Source of the DNA: Klebsormidium nitens | Lineage: Eukaryota; Streptophyta; Klebsormidiophyceae; Klebsormidiales; Klebsormidiaceae | DNA length: 23,033 nucleotides | Reading direction: 5' to 3' | NCBI GenBank assembly: GCA_000708835.1 | Contig: DF237881.1 | Span: 1-23,033, forward strand | In this document: positions 10,327 through 19,393 of the stretch, piece after piece | How the letters are laid out: each line of letters begins with the position of its first letter | How positions within the stretch are numbered: the first letter of the stretch is position 1 | Program-made: the position numbers and the translations under genes | Notes under the pieces: generated by a model | Databases searched by the model: none | Told to the model about the DNA's origin: nothing | The model's input: the letters and a program-made list of their open reading frames with translations, nothing else

Positions 10327-11660
10327 TTACAACAGGCTGCTTGTGGACAACGTATTCATTACAGAAAAATGATATAACAGAACCGTTCCAGCCAAATCCG
10401 CACCTGCCCCTTGGCCTTCAGTTGAGAAGTTGTCGCCACACGATTCCCGTGCGTGTGCTGAGCGCGCCTCTAACGCCCCCGGATGAGCACCAAAATCCCG
10501 CCTTTTGCTTTTGCCAGCTGTCTCTGCACTTTCGGAGTCGTCACTGACTTCGATCACCTCCAACTTGGATGAGGTACAGCCTACCGGTGACCTCGTTTTT
10601 TTGGCGGGACGTTGTTGCCCAGTGACGCCATACGCTATGCTGCCACCCGGCCTGCTCTTGATCTGCGGCTCTGGTTGCTCAACCGTGATGCTCTTTTCTG
10701 CGGAGATGAGTAGGGGCGCTAGCTTCTGAGCTGCTCTTTCCATCTGGCGCCGAAAGGCGTCAAGCACTCCAAGGGCCAACTCTAGCAGCCCAGAGGTGTC
10801 TCTACGGCGCCCGGGAAAGCGTTCAACGCAGGTGGCCAGCACTCGTAGTGGCATGGCGTCCTCCTTGCATTTCCAGAGCAAGTAGGCTATCTGGATTTCA
10901 GCAGGTTGCGCAACTGTGGGGGGTGCCATCTGCAGGAGGGGGGTTTTCAATGAATACTGCAGAGGGAAAGGGGTGGTCAGCAGCCGATTGCCCTGAGCTT
11001 AAAAGTCGTGAGGGCTTCAAGCAGCGATGGAAGGCAATCTAAAGAGTTGATGTCAGTAAAGGTGCCTTCTGCGGCCCCTTCTTATACTTACAAGGGTCTT
11101 CTTGCCGATAAACATAAGAAACGTCATCTCGGAGAGTTGGTCATTATGAAGACTGTACAAGCTGTTTGCAACTGCAAAGGCTGCTAAACGATTGTATTGA
11201 CGTTTCAACTAGTTGACTTTCAAAGCCTGACACACGTTTAGCCACTATCGGAAAGAGATGACGAGCACACGTGGTTTCACCTGTGGAGTTGATCAGACAC
11301 ATGCTGACCAGCCCAAACAAATTGCAAATTGCTCTACAACATAGGGGCTGTCTACCAACTTCAAGCGAGCTGGGATGCCTGCGAGAGCCTTACCTGGATG
11401 AAAGATGACAGTTGCAGGTAAAGACTGAGAGCAGATTTTGCCTTTGGTGGCGTCCTCGTGAAGATACAAACGATCGCTCTTTTTGCTTCTGCCTCTGATT
11501 CTGACAATGCCTCTCCTATCAGCTGTGCTGCCTCGATTCTCAAGGGCGATCTGTCATCGGACAGCCTCTTTCCTTCAAGGGAACGGTTGAACATTCCGAT
11601 GGTGTCCTTGATGATCCACTTTGGCCTAACCTGATGATTTCTTCCTTCTTGTCCCTCCAT
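10327..11660 (-). CDS. Unrecognised helical protein with a SUMO-interaction-like motif, two exons
   Basis: On the minus strand exon 1 runs 11660-11394, starting with ATG and ending CAG before the strong donor GTAAGG. Exon 2 runs 10929-10327 after a pyrimidine-rich CCTCCTGCAG acceptor. Both boundaries are phase 0, giving about 289 residues with a 464-base intron. Residues 1-175 look alpha-helical and rich in Leu, Ala, Glu and Arg, with segments such as EAAQLIGEALSESEAEAKRA and LLELALGVLDAFRRQMERAA. Near residue 220 is LEVIEVSDDSES, a hydrophobic core followed by acidic and Ser residues, as in SUMO-interaction motifs. Basic stretches (PAKKTRSP, KSKRR) could be nuclear signals. The C-terminal tail after the Gly/Ala-rich part is less convincing and may be spliced. 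I do not recognise a family; a nuclear regulatory role is inference only. Confidence 0.5.
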
Positions 11661-12163
11661 AACTCTGCCTTTTCTTTTACAAGTACTTCTGTTTCTAATG
11701 ATGACCCCACTGCAGATCCGATGTCAGACTGTATAAGACAGGAAAAGATAGGGTGTCTATTTACGGTGCAGCCACGACGACATCCTCATGCCAACAAAAG
11801 CACGGTTTGCGATCAGCAAGCCAACAACCGTTTGAACCATATGCTGGAGAGACTGGATAGACGAAAGAATACACTGGACAAAAAAGCAAGCCTCTTGCCC
11901 TTTGTATAAAGCCCTAACTTCAGCTCAGCTGCGAGCCAAACTGTCAAGATTTTGTGTCAGTAACAGCATCAAACTCTACTCAGTCAAAAATTCAATTCTG
12001 GCACAAGCTTCTTACAAAGAAGAATCACTGCCGCAATCAACAGAAGGCCCCGATGCGAGAAGAGCATGCTATATTCAGATTCTGAGATGATTACATGAAA
12101 GAAAGCTACAAATGGCAATATCACTGTGGAGTCTGCTAATCACTCGCAACTGATATTTGACAG
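11661..12163. other. Divergent intergenic region between the helical-protein gene and the ALMT locus
   Basis: About 500 AT-rich bases between two genes facing away from each other, the natural place for both promoters. I looked here for exons encoding the first ALMT membrane helices and found none. The forward ORFs at 11634-11909 and 11902-12090 lack family motifs. Confidence 0.4.
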
Positions 12164-15100
12164 GAAGCTCATCATTGGCGACGGACAAGGCCTTCACCAT
12201 GTCGTCACTCCCGATTGGCCTGCTTTTTCTGTTTGGGCAACCCTCTCTGAAAGAAGGTTCGTCGCATCATTTCCGTTATACGTCCCTTACAAAGTTTTGC
12301 TGCCTACAGATGCCATTCGTGGCGACCCACAACCTAAACTACGCCTTCACCGTTTCGTCCGTCACATTCAGTTTGCTTCTTTTGTTCGGGTACCGCCTCG
12401 GAAAGGAGGGCCCCCGAATCGCGGGCTTTCGTCTCCTGCTCATCGCGCTCGGGTCCGCGATCGCACTCGCCACCAACCTAGTTATCAAGCCGTTCTTCGT
12501 GGGGGATGAGTTGCACGAAAAGGTCGCCAAGAACTTTGAGAAGGTGAGGGAGAGTTGCTTGAGCGGTCTTGAAGAATTTGGAGAAATACGAGACGGCGAG
12601 AAGCGACTGCGTTTGCACGTGGTTGGAAAAACCGACGCGGGCCCACGACCGACCTAGTTGTCACGCCATTCTTTTGATGACGAGGAGTTGCGCCCTTCTT
12701 CGGTGAGAGTTGAGGCGGTGGGGCACGCAAGCAGATTGCGCTGCAAATTTTTTGAGAGGGACCTCGGCCAACGCCCCTGCACGATGTTTGACTTTTTCAC
12801 ATAACGCCATAGAGTGTTCAAATCCAAACTTCCTGAAGGCGGATTACTCCGTCCTATAGCCGACAAGTGGCAGGCGGTTGCCATGCCTTGCGTAGTTTGA
12901 GGGCCCTGCATTTGTCGACAGGGGACTTGAAGAGCCACGACTCCAAGGATTTTGCCGGTTCGTAACCTCAAACCGGAACCCTCAGAAAAACTCAACCCCA
13001 GTACCAAACCCTCGTTCACAGGTTGCGAGCACTCAGGTGGTCGCGGTCCGCGACTTCGTGGAGGGCCTGCGGCTGGCGCCGCTGCACGGGATTGAGGGCA
13101 CGCAGGACGATGACGTTATGCACCTGGGCTACCGTGACGTCATCCTGTCGCTGGCCGCCGAGAAGACGCTTGGGGAATTTTCGTGTTATATCTTTGTTTC
13201 CATGTCACGTTATCTGGCGTGCTTAATTCGTGAAATGGAAGATACTGTCTGCGTCTTGCTGGCTGCAAATGGTAGGGGAGACGTTGATAGATATTTTGGT
13301 GTTGAGCTTCATCAGATTTCCGTTATTGTTGGAAACCCCGGAATTGTAATGCCAAGACACTGAAGGTCGAGATTTTGAACAGAACGTCACGCTTTATTGG
13401 TTAAGGGGAGAAACTGGTCGACGTTTGGCATACTAGTATCGAGGGTGCAGCTCTCAAGGTTGAATTCAATCAAACGACCAAAAGATTGGGACGCATCAGT
13501 ACAAGCGACTTCCTACTTCTTACCATACCCCTGCCCTCCATGCATCACACGCACAATTTTTGAGAGCTCAACCACAGCCCTGCCCCTTATCTGGATAATG
13601 TCCAGGCAGGGTGTCTCTCACCTCGCTGGGGCTGCTCTCTTGCCCCGTCGCTAACCCGCTTTCCCCTTCTCGCGGCACCCACCCAAATGTTGAGAGGGCC
13701 CCGCAGGGGCCGTTGACAGTCTCCCTACTCCTTTCGTGATTATCTACTTGTCTCCAATGAGTCCCTTTCTACCACTGTTCTGACAGTCATTCGTCGTTCT
13801 TCTCCAGCACACGCACACCTCTTGGGAGCCAACCCACGGACCCATTCACACTGCACCACCCTTGGCCTCTCTGCATGAAAGTCTCCATCAAGCTGCGGCG
13901 GTGCGCGTACGGCTTGATCGCACTGGACGGCTGCCTGCGGTCCGAGATCCAATGTCCGGTGATCGTACGGCAGGTGTTTGCGGACGCGATGCTCGAAGTG
14001 CGGCCGAGGCAGCCGAGGTAAGCTTGACACGTGTCACAGTCTGATAGTGGCATTCTTTTTCAGATTCCAGAGTCCGGTCGTTGTCCAGCAGATTGTTTTG
14101 CGGACGCGATGCTCAAAGTCACGGTCAAGGCTGCCAAGGTGACTCTGTCACAAACTCGTCAGTCGCCGCTTGAAGTCAGAAGGTGGGACTTTACCGTTTA
14201 AGGTTCAGTAGATTTGTGACAGGTTCTGCAGAGCTCACTCTCAGTCGCAGCCGCGGCTGTCATGGACAGCTTGACACGTGGATAGTCTGGCAGTAATGTT
14301 TTCAATCGGGCTTGATGGATTCACTTGCAAGATTCGTTCAGTTGGTGCTTCCGGTCAAACGCATGGCAGATTCGTGGCTAGCAGCCCTGAATTGTGTTCT
14401 CTCACCCGACCACTTTGGCGACGACGTCGCATGCCTACCAACCAGGAGGCCCATACGTCACATTCTCGACAGATGAATTTATTTTATAATGGACGTATCC
14501 AGAGCAGAACATTTTATCACCTTTAAGATCAGTCCTGACAATCTTCAAAAGTGCACAGCTTTTCTTTATTGCTTTCCAGGCAGTCCGCATCCTCGGCAAG
14601 AGCATCGCCGACATGAGCAGCTTCGACCGTGCTCAGCTGCTGACACGTGTTGACGCCGCGTGCCTGCGACTGGAGCGGCAGATCCAGGAACGCGCAGAAA
14701 CGCTGGTAGTCCCTACGGAAGAAGGCTCGCAGAAAGGATGGTGGCACGATCTCACCGGACTGGGCGAAAATGAAAACGCGGGGAATCCAGTCCGGGATGG
14801 ATCGGGAGAAAAGGTGCAAAACGGAGGAGCTCTGGGCTCAAGAGAAGAAGGAAACGGCATCTTGAAGGATGGAAGGGGGGAAGGGTTGGGAGATCCGGGG
14901 TCGAGAACGTCAGAAGAGGGAGGGGAAAGGAGGCTAGTCGACCGAGGGGGCTGGAGTTCAAAAGACGGAACGGGGGCCGATTCACGAGAGGGCGAAGCCG
15001 AGAGCGGCGGACAAGGTATCTTAAAAGCAAATTTGGGCGCCCAATCAATGAAAGGAATAGTTGAAGGCGCTCCGGAAAGTTTGACGGAAGCTGCTCTTGG

Positions 15101-15821
15101 TGCTGACGTCATAAGAGAGGCCCAAAAGCAGTGGAACAGCGCCGACGCGTCAGCTTACGGGTCCGTGGAAGGAAGTTCAAAAAGCGCGGACGATGCGCGG
15201 AGCGTTTTCGAAAGTGAATGGGAGGATGTACCGGGGGGGCGGAGCGAGGTGCACGTGGGTGACTTGTGGAAGGACACGTGTCTAAGGAAGTTGTGCAAAA
15301 GGCGGTGCTCCGAGCGGAGCACGCGTGTGCGGCGCGGCGGTCGGCCTCTGCTGCGGACATTCTCGTGCGAGCGCGCGGACTCTTTGGGCGTCGAAACCTT
15401 CTCGATCCTCGTCGGGGGAACTTTGGACAACGGAGGAAGCGACGTACCTGCACATAACTTGTTTCGTTCTGCAGAATATGCAACGCATGCTGACGTTGGC
15501 TATCCTTGTAAAGACGTCGAGTCCTCTTTTCAACAGCAAGAGGCTGGCGAAATCATTGAAAGTGCACATCATGACGGGTTGGGTCAGCGACAACTCAGTG
15601 TTGATTTGGACGATGTCGGTGGAGTTGCGGTCCTGCAGTCCGTCACCTTTGCGTGCCTATTGGTTGAGTTTGTTGCCCGGTTGGCGCCTTTGGCCGGGTC
15701 GGTGGAACAGCTGAGCATCAAGGCGGAATTCACGGCGGAAGGCCGGAACGCGGCCAACAGTTCGGACGACAGAACTCGGGAAACAACCTTTGTGGGAAAA
15801 GGGTTGAAAATCGATGAATGA
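12164..15821 (+). CDS. ALMT: ALMT (aluminium-activated malate transporter) family gene, N-terminally incomplete and possibly a pseudogene
   Basis: ALMTs are plant anion channels with about six N-terminal membrane helices and a cytosolic helical half. Readable exons: a possible one at 12164-12256; 12310-12543 (two helices, then FFVGDELHEKVAKNFEK, the family's conserved segment after the last helix); 13022 to about 13182 (YRDVILSLAAEKTLGEF); 13808-14017 (WEPTHG, then LRRCAYGLIALDGCLRSEIQ); 14064-14138 (alternative copy); and 14580-15821 (AVRILGKSIADM near its start, VTFACLLVEFVARL near its C-terminus). Junctions 12543/13022 and 14017 or 14138/14580 are phase 0. Oddities: helices 1-4 are not found; exon 13808-14017 carries two opposite one-base shifts; the donor near 13183 is poor (TC before GTGTTA); and about 300 low-complexity residues sit before the C-terminal motif. 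The family assignment is strong, functionality doubtful. Confidence 0.72.
12639..12695 (+). pseudogene. Decayed copy of an ALMT exon segment inside an intron
   Basis: Within the 12544-13021 intron, CGACCTAGTTGTCACGCCAT and GACGAGGAGTTGCGC parallel CAACCTAGTTATCAAGCCGT and GGGGATGAGTTGCAC of the upstream exon (12474-12518). Translated, TDLVVTPFF matches TNLVIKPFF and is followed by two stops, so this copy cannot encode protein. A donor-like GTGAGA follows at about the corresponding distance. Confidence 0.55.
13808..14017 (+). other. ALMT exon with two cancelling one-base shifts
   Basis: The exon is 210 bases, preceded by TTCTTCTCCAG and followed by GTAAGC. Its outer frame is phase 0 at both ends and gives SWEPTHG at the start and AEAAE at the end. 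The conserved interior (HPW, KVSIKLRRCAYGLIALDG, then RQVFADAMLEV), about 13857-14000, reads only in the +1 frame. One extra base near 13856 and one missing base near 14000 explain this. The outer frame has no stop in between, so the exon stays open. Confidence 0.65.
14064..14138 (+). other. Duplicated ALMT cassette exon, 75 bases, phase 0-0
   Basis: After CATTCTTTTTCAG and before the donor GTGACT, this stretch shares TTTGCGGACGCGATGCTC and flanking similarity with 13982-13999 of the preceding exon. It encodes FADAMLKVTVKAAK, which joins in phase 0 to AVRILGKSIADM of the 14580 exon and fits the ALMT pattern (F-D-L-KV-AKVLRELG) better than the preceding copy does. It could be an alternative or additional exon. 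Confidence 0.55.
15259..15474 (+). other. Possible 216-base optional intron in the last ALMT exon
   Basis: GTGACT starts at 15259 and a good acceptor, GTTTCGTTCTGCAG, ends at 15474; both are phase 1. The stretch is exactly 72 codons with no stop in the main frame, so retention and removal both keep the C-terminal ALMT motif in frame. It encodes an Arg/Cys-rich sequence unlike its neighbours. Confidence 0.35.
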
Positions 15822-16442
15822 ACGGGACACGGAAGACGACCTTATATCAGATTTCCATAGCAAATGTGTTCTACATCGGTGATAGTCGTGACATCAATTG
15901 ACCAAAGTCAATTTGTAGAACCTCTTTTTATAGGCGCCGAGCGAGCGCGCTTGGGGGCCACCGTTGATAGACTGAACAGCGTCAGCCTGGCAGTGCCGGA
16001 AAGTTACGATCATTGGTTGATTCTGCTCTGTACGTAATTTTGGAAAATCAGTATGCCTATTTTAGATTTCGACGATAGCCGTAGCGTGAACGGGCTGACT
16101 GCCGATCTCTGTGCGCGGTAGTCTACGAGTACCCCTCGCTGTAGAATTCATATATGAAGCTTATATACTTGCCAGGCCCACTGGTGATGTACTATAGTTG
16201 TGACCTTAGCAACATGCCGTGGTATTATCAATCAGTATTCACGAATTCTGTCTTAAATCGCGACAACTATATCACATCACCACTGGCATGCATGGATATA
16301 GCCATGGATACTTCTCTCATAGCCATCGCTGCGTGCATGCATGTGCACGAGTCCTGCATGATGTCAGTAAAGTATAGACGTGATCATTTCCGGCATTCTT
16401 GAAGCTGCCCATCTGATCGGTTGCTGAATAAAGGATTCAGTC
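15822..16442. other. Region downstream of the ALMT gene, no gene seen
   Basis: About 600 AT-richer bases after the TGA at 15819-15821. They presumably hold the ALMT 3' UTR. The ORF at 16154-16402 lacks protein-like character. I see no repeat or RNA gene. Confidence 0.4.
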
Positions 16443-16588
16443 ATGATGCTCAAGTCTCTGTGCATTGTCTTGCATGGCGGCGCCTGCACGCTGTGGGCCG
16501 AAAACCCTGGTCTCTTCACTGCGGTTCGGGAACCATCCTCTTCGAAGCCCACAGGTGGTCGTCGCAACTTCGTTTGTCTGCCTTTGCT
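16443..16588 (+). CDS. Weak candidate coding exon
   Basis: From ATG at 16443 a frame of 48 codons (beginning MMLKSLCIVLHGGACTLWAE) runs to a consensus donor GTAAGT at 16589, ending in phase 2. Another frame across the same bases is also open, so which frame is coding, if any, is uncertain. I could not find a downstream acceptor that joins it cleanly to the 17334-18020 block. It is listed because of the strong donor only. Confidence 0.2.
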
Positions 16589-17333
16589 GTAAGTACTGCG
16601 GATTCACTTTTTCCTCTCTTCTTCTTCCCTCCGCCTCCGCCTGATGGTTTGCCACCCTGCGACATAACATCAGCGGACATAACTCGAATCTCAAACGGAC
16701 AAAAGACGTCCACTTGACCCGTCGGCAGTATGTTGGCAAGGTAGTTTAGAAATGCACCTTGCTCGTTGACTTAGGGGCTTCGACGATAAGCCCGGTGGAT
16801 TCGGCCTCTTCTGCTCTGTCGTAGGCTGAGGCCAGAACCCCTCGACAGAGACGGTCTGCTTTGAATCAAGATTCGGTTAGGTGGCGACCGTGTTTCAGCT
16901 GCTCAAACCACGTTTTCGGAGACTGTTCGCACTGGAAAGTTCGATGCCAGATTCAGCAACTTTGACGCCTGGAGCGGGTCGGGCACAATCTGGACGTTCA
17001 CGTGGTTTATCTAGTGCCGGAGTGTTTCCCATCGGAGATTTACCCAGCCGGCTCCGGGCACCCAAGTCAACCCAAACGTCGCGCTGGCAGCTGCGCCCAC
17101 TTTCTGAAGTCCTGCAGCTACAGAGGACATGTCTGACAAAAGTTCCGATTGTCTGTCGCTTTTTACTGCTTCGTAATCCCGAGATTACAACCCAAAGAAA
17201 CGTGCGAAGGACTGCGCCGACCAACACGCCAAACCACAGCACAATCTAGTCAACAGCAACGTTAGGACAAGTCGATCTTAATTGTTCTGACTTCTCTCTC
17301 TTTCAAGCGTGGGGTCCACGCACGTGGCAGTGA
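16589..17333. other. Uncertain region between exon candidates
   Basis: A 122-codon forward ORF (16881-17249, GTG start) and a 115-codon reverse ORF (17242-16895) overlap here. Neither has family motifs or a supported start. Pyrimidine-rich tracts at about 16610-16640 and 17290-17306 could precede acceptors. No feature can be supported. Confidence 0.3.
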
Positions 17334-18020
17334 CGTCAATCCTACGGTGCTGAAGATGGCAGCGGCCAACTTCTGGCACCTGGAGGTACCGTACCGCGCT
17401 TCGTGGGACGAGCGTCCGAGCACTGCGGTGCGGACGCTTCTGGAAAGAAATGCCAAAGGCTGTCCAAGTCTAAGAAGGGACTCGAGAATGGCGGATCGCC
17501 GTACACCTGCGTCTCGAGCACTGGGAATGGGGCGCATGCTCAACTGAAAGAGAGGGCGCATGAGGGGAGATCTGATACTGGTGGTAACGTTCTGGATACT
17601 TCTGATCGAGAAGAGGAGTTGAATAAACCGAATTCGGCTGGGGAAGGAAACTTAGAAACTAGACAGCGGAAGGAACAGTATCGGACGCACGCTATTGAGT
17701 TGTCAATACGGGACGCTTTGCATCTAGACTTGACTGCGGACTGCCTGGTTACGAAAGTTCCTTACAATAGGTTCCTTGGAGTTAGCGAGGGCGATATAGA
17801 AAAGCTGGTGCGAAAACTGAGAGACTGCGCCGAGCGTTTTGTGTCCTTTGCGGGAGCGCCTAATTTGCAAGCTAAGTTAGAAAAGGAGAGTTACGAAGTG
17901 ATCACAGAGGTAGACATTGGGAGACGAGGTAAACGGTACATGTCGTGGGCTCGCTCAAAGCACCGTTCTTCCACAAAGCATCAAGCTGCGCTTGGTAGGC
18001 AGAGTACGACAGTCTATTGA
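17334..18020 (+). CDS. Terminal exon of an unrecognised protein
   Basis: A frame open from 17334 (after TGA at 17331-17333) to TGA at 18018-18020 gives up to 228 codons with normal-looking codon use. Its C-terminal part is mixed polar and hydrophobic, for example LSIRDALHLDLTADCLVTKV and GDIEKLVRKLRDCAERFVSF, followed by a basic tail. There is no ATG near its start; GTG at 17403 is only a nominal start, so it is more likely the last exon of a spliced gene. The N-terminal part (AEDGSGQLLAPGG) is Gly/Ser-rich. The MITE at 18070 lies just downstream, probably in its 3' UTR. Function unknown. Confidence 0.4.
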   Translation, partial: RQSYGAEDGSGQLLAPGGTVPRFVGRASEHCGADASGKKCQRLSKSKKGLENGGSPYTCVSSTGNGAHAQLKERAHEGRSDTGGNVLDTSDREEELNKPNSAGEGNLETRQRKEQYRTHAIELSIRDALHLDLTADCLVTKVPYNRFLGVSEGDIEKLVRKLRDCAERFVSFAGAPNLQAKLEKESYEVITEVDIGRRGKRYMSWARSKHRSSTKHQAALGRQSTTVY

Positions 18021-18069
18021 AAACAGCGGACAATTGTGTATGTTGATGGTTTCTTCTGGCAATCACTAA

Positions 18070-18408
18070 GGGCCTTTGCACACAGAGCGGGTGTTGTTGG
18101 TTTCGAGCGACAGTACAGCAGGGGTCGCGGCGGTACCGTCGCCAAGAAAACACCGAGGGTGTTGTTTGCAATTCGCCGACTCGTACGGTCATACGTCAAA
18201 AACACCGCGGTGTTCCAAATCGTCACCACGCTTTTGAGCGTGGTGACGACGGTGGTGAAGTTTTGCGATGACAATTTGACCGTCGCACGGGACCACTTTT
18301 GCGTGCGGAAGGTGCCCCCCGAAGTCGCGTCGGCAATTCGGGCAAAACAACACCTTCGGGTTCTCGGCGAATTGTCCAAAACAACACCCGCTTTGTGTGC
18401 AAAGGCCC
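18070..18408. mobile_element. PIF/Harbinger-type (Tourist-like) MITE
   Basis: The element starts GGGCCTTTGCACACAGAGCG and ends with the complement of GGGCCTTTGCACACAAAGCG. The inverted repeats are about 29 bases with one mismatch (18070-18098 and 18380-18408). Directly repeated TAA flanks it (18067-18069 and 18409-18411). A 3-base TAA/TWA duplication with GGGCC termini is characteristic of PIF/Harbinger elements. At 339 bases with no transposase it is non-autonomous. Its centre holds a perfect 12-base hairpin (18221-18248) and further short inverted repeats, so the whole unit can fold back. Confidence 0.8.
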
Positions 18409-18932
18409 TAAAGCAGGACTGATCGAGGATTTTCTTACATGATGTTGTGGATGATCGAATGCGTGACATTCTTGGGGAGTCTCAAGCGTAATTCTAAGAA
18501 GCTATCCGTGATGGGCCACAATCACGCAGTGCCAAATCTCTGCGGTCAACTCGTCGGACGCTCAGTCTGCTCGAACTCATGTAGCGGGGTGAGCGTTGCG
18601 GTTTATCACAGAATGGATTAAATCTCGCACTCAATCATGCACAGGCTCGATCAGTTGCTGGCAAGCCTGCGAGCTGTTCAGCGATCGATGCGATTATGAC
18701 GCATGCCCTGCATACACATACAGCTAAGTTCATGCAAGTACCGGCACTGCAGCGTTGCAGCTACCGTACTGTGCTGGTCCCCAAATTACCGGCCCCCGGC
18801 CGCGGGCCGCCGACCGCGCCGCACTGCGCGTATATACTTCCGCATGTGAATGTTGGCTCGTCGAACGTTCTTTATACCATGATTTTAAATGCTAGTTCAA
18901 AGTTGTCTTGAAATCATGCAATTGCAATTGAA
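18409..18932. other. Intergenic region between two repeat elements
   Basis: About 520 bases with short ORFs only. A GC-rich palindromic tract (CCCCCGGCCGCGGGCCG) lies near 18794. Nothing coding or structural can be supported. Confidence 0.35.
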
Positions 18933-19393
18933 GGTCATGCCCCGGGTGGGTAGGGCAACTAGGGTCGTAAACCCGGGCAATGTTTTTGAGATAAAACAAT
19001 GTTTATCTCGTTAATCCCAATATATTCATGATTGTTTTCAACACGAGCTCGTTGAGAGCTTTCCAAAAACATCCTTGGTTTTAAAATCTGGCCCCCCTAG
19101 GGATTTATAAACATTGACAAACAAGTTTAAACATCAAATGATGTTTGTACATGTCGTCGGGCGAAGCCACGATTTTCTGAGTGCAATAAACTTACAAAAC
19201 AAACATACTCATTGTTAAAACATGGTTAAAACATGTTTAAACCCAAAAAACATGTTTAAACCATGTTTTTCGTGTCTTTCCGTGTTTAAACCATGTTTAT
19301 AACCATGTAGGGACCCACACGTTTCTGGCGGTCCCAGCCGATCACCTGTACGTTTAAAACATGAGTTGCCTACCCGGGGCCCCGGGGGTCATG
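18933..19393. mobile_element. Putative non-autonomous element with degenerate terminal inverted repeats
   Basis: The left end CCCCGGGTGGGTAGGGCAAC (from 18940) corresponds to the complement of the right end, CCCGGGGCCCCGGGTAGGCA (ending at about 19386). The ends are imperfect inverted repeats of about 25 bases. Both lie against a directly repeated GGTCATG (about 18933-18939 and 19387-19393), a possible 7-base target duplication. The interior is AT-rich and includes a repeated CATGTTTAAACC motif. No transposase ORF is present. The superfamily is not clear, and the duplicated flank overlaps CATG-rich sequence, so chance is possible. Confidence 0.45.
19190..19310. repeat. Cluster of CATGTTTAAACC-like repeats
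   Basis: Near-identical units occur at about 19232, 19250 and 19282, with reverse-complement relatives (CATGGTTAAAACATG) between about 19220 and 19235. The array is palindromic and AT-rich. It lies inside the putative element at 18933-19393. Confidence 0.5.

Noticed and set aside
18036-18469. Forward and reverse ORFs of 128 and 151 codons
   Set aside because: They lie across the MITE and reflect its inverted-repeat sequence, not a gene.
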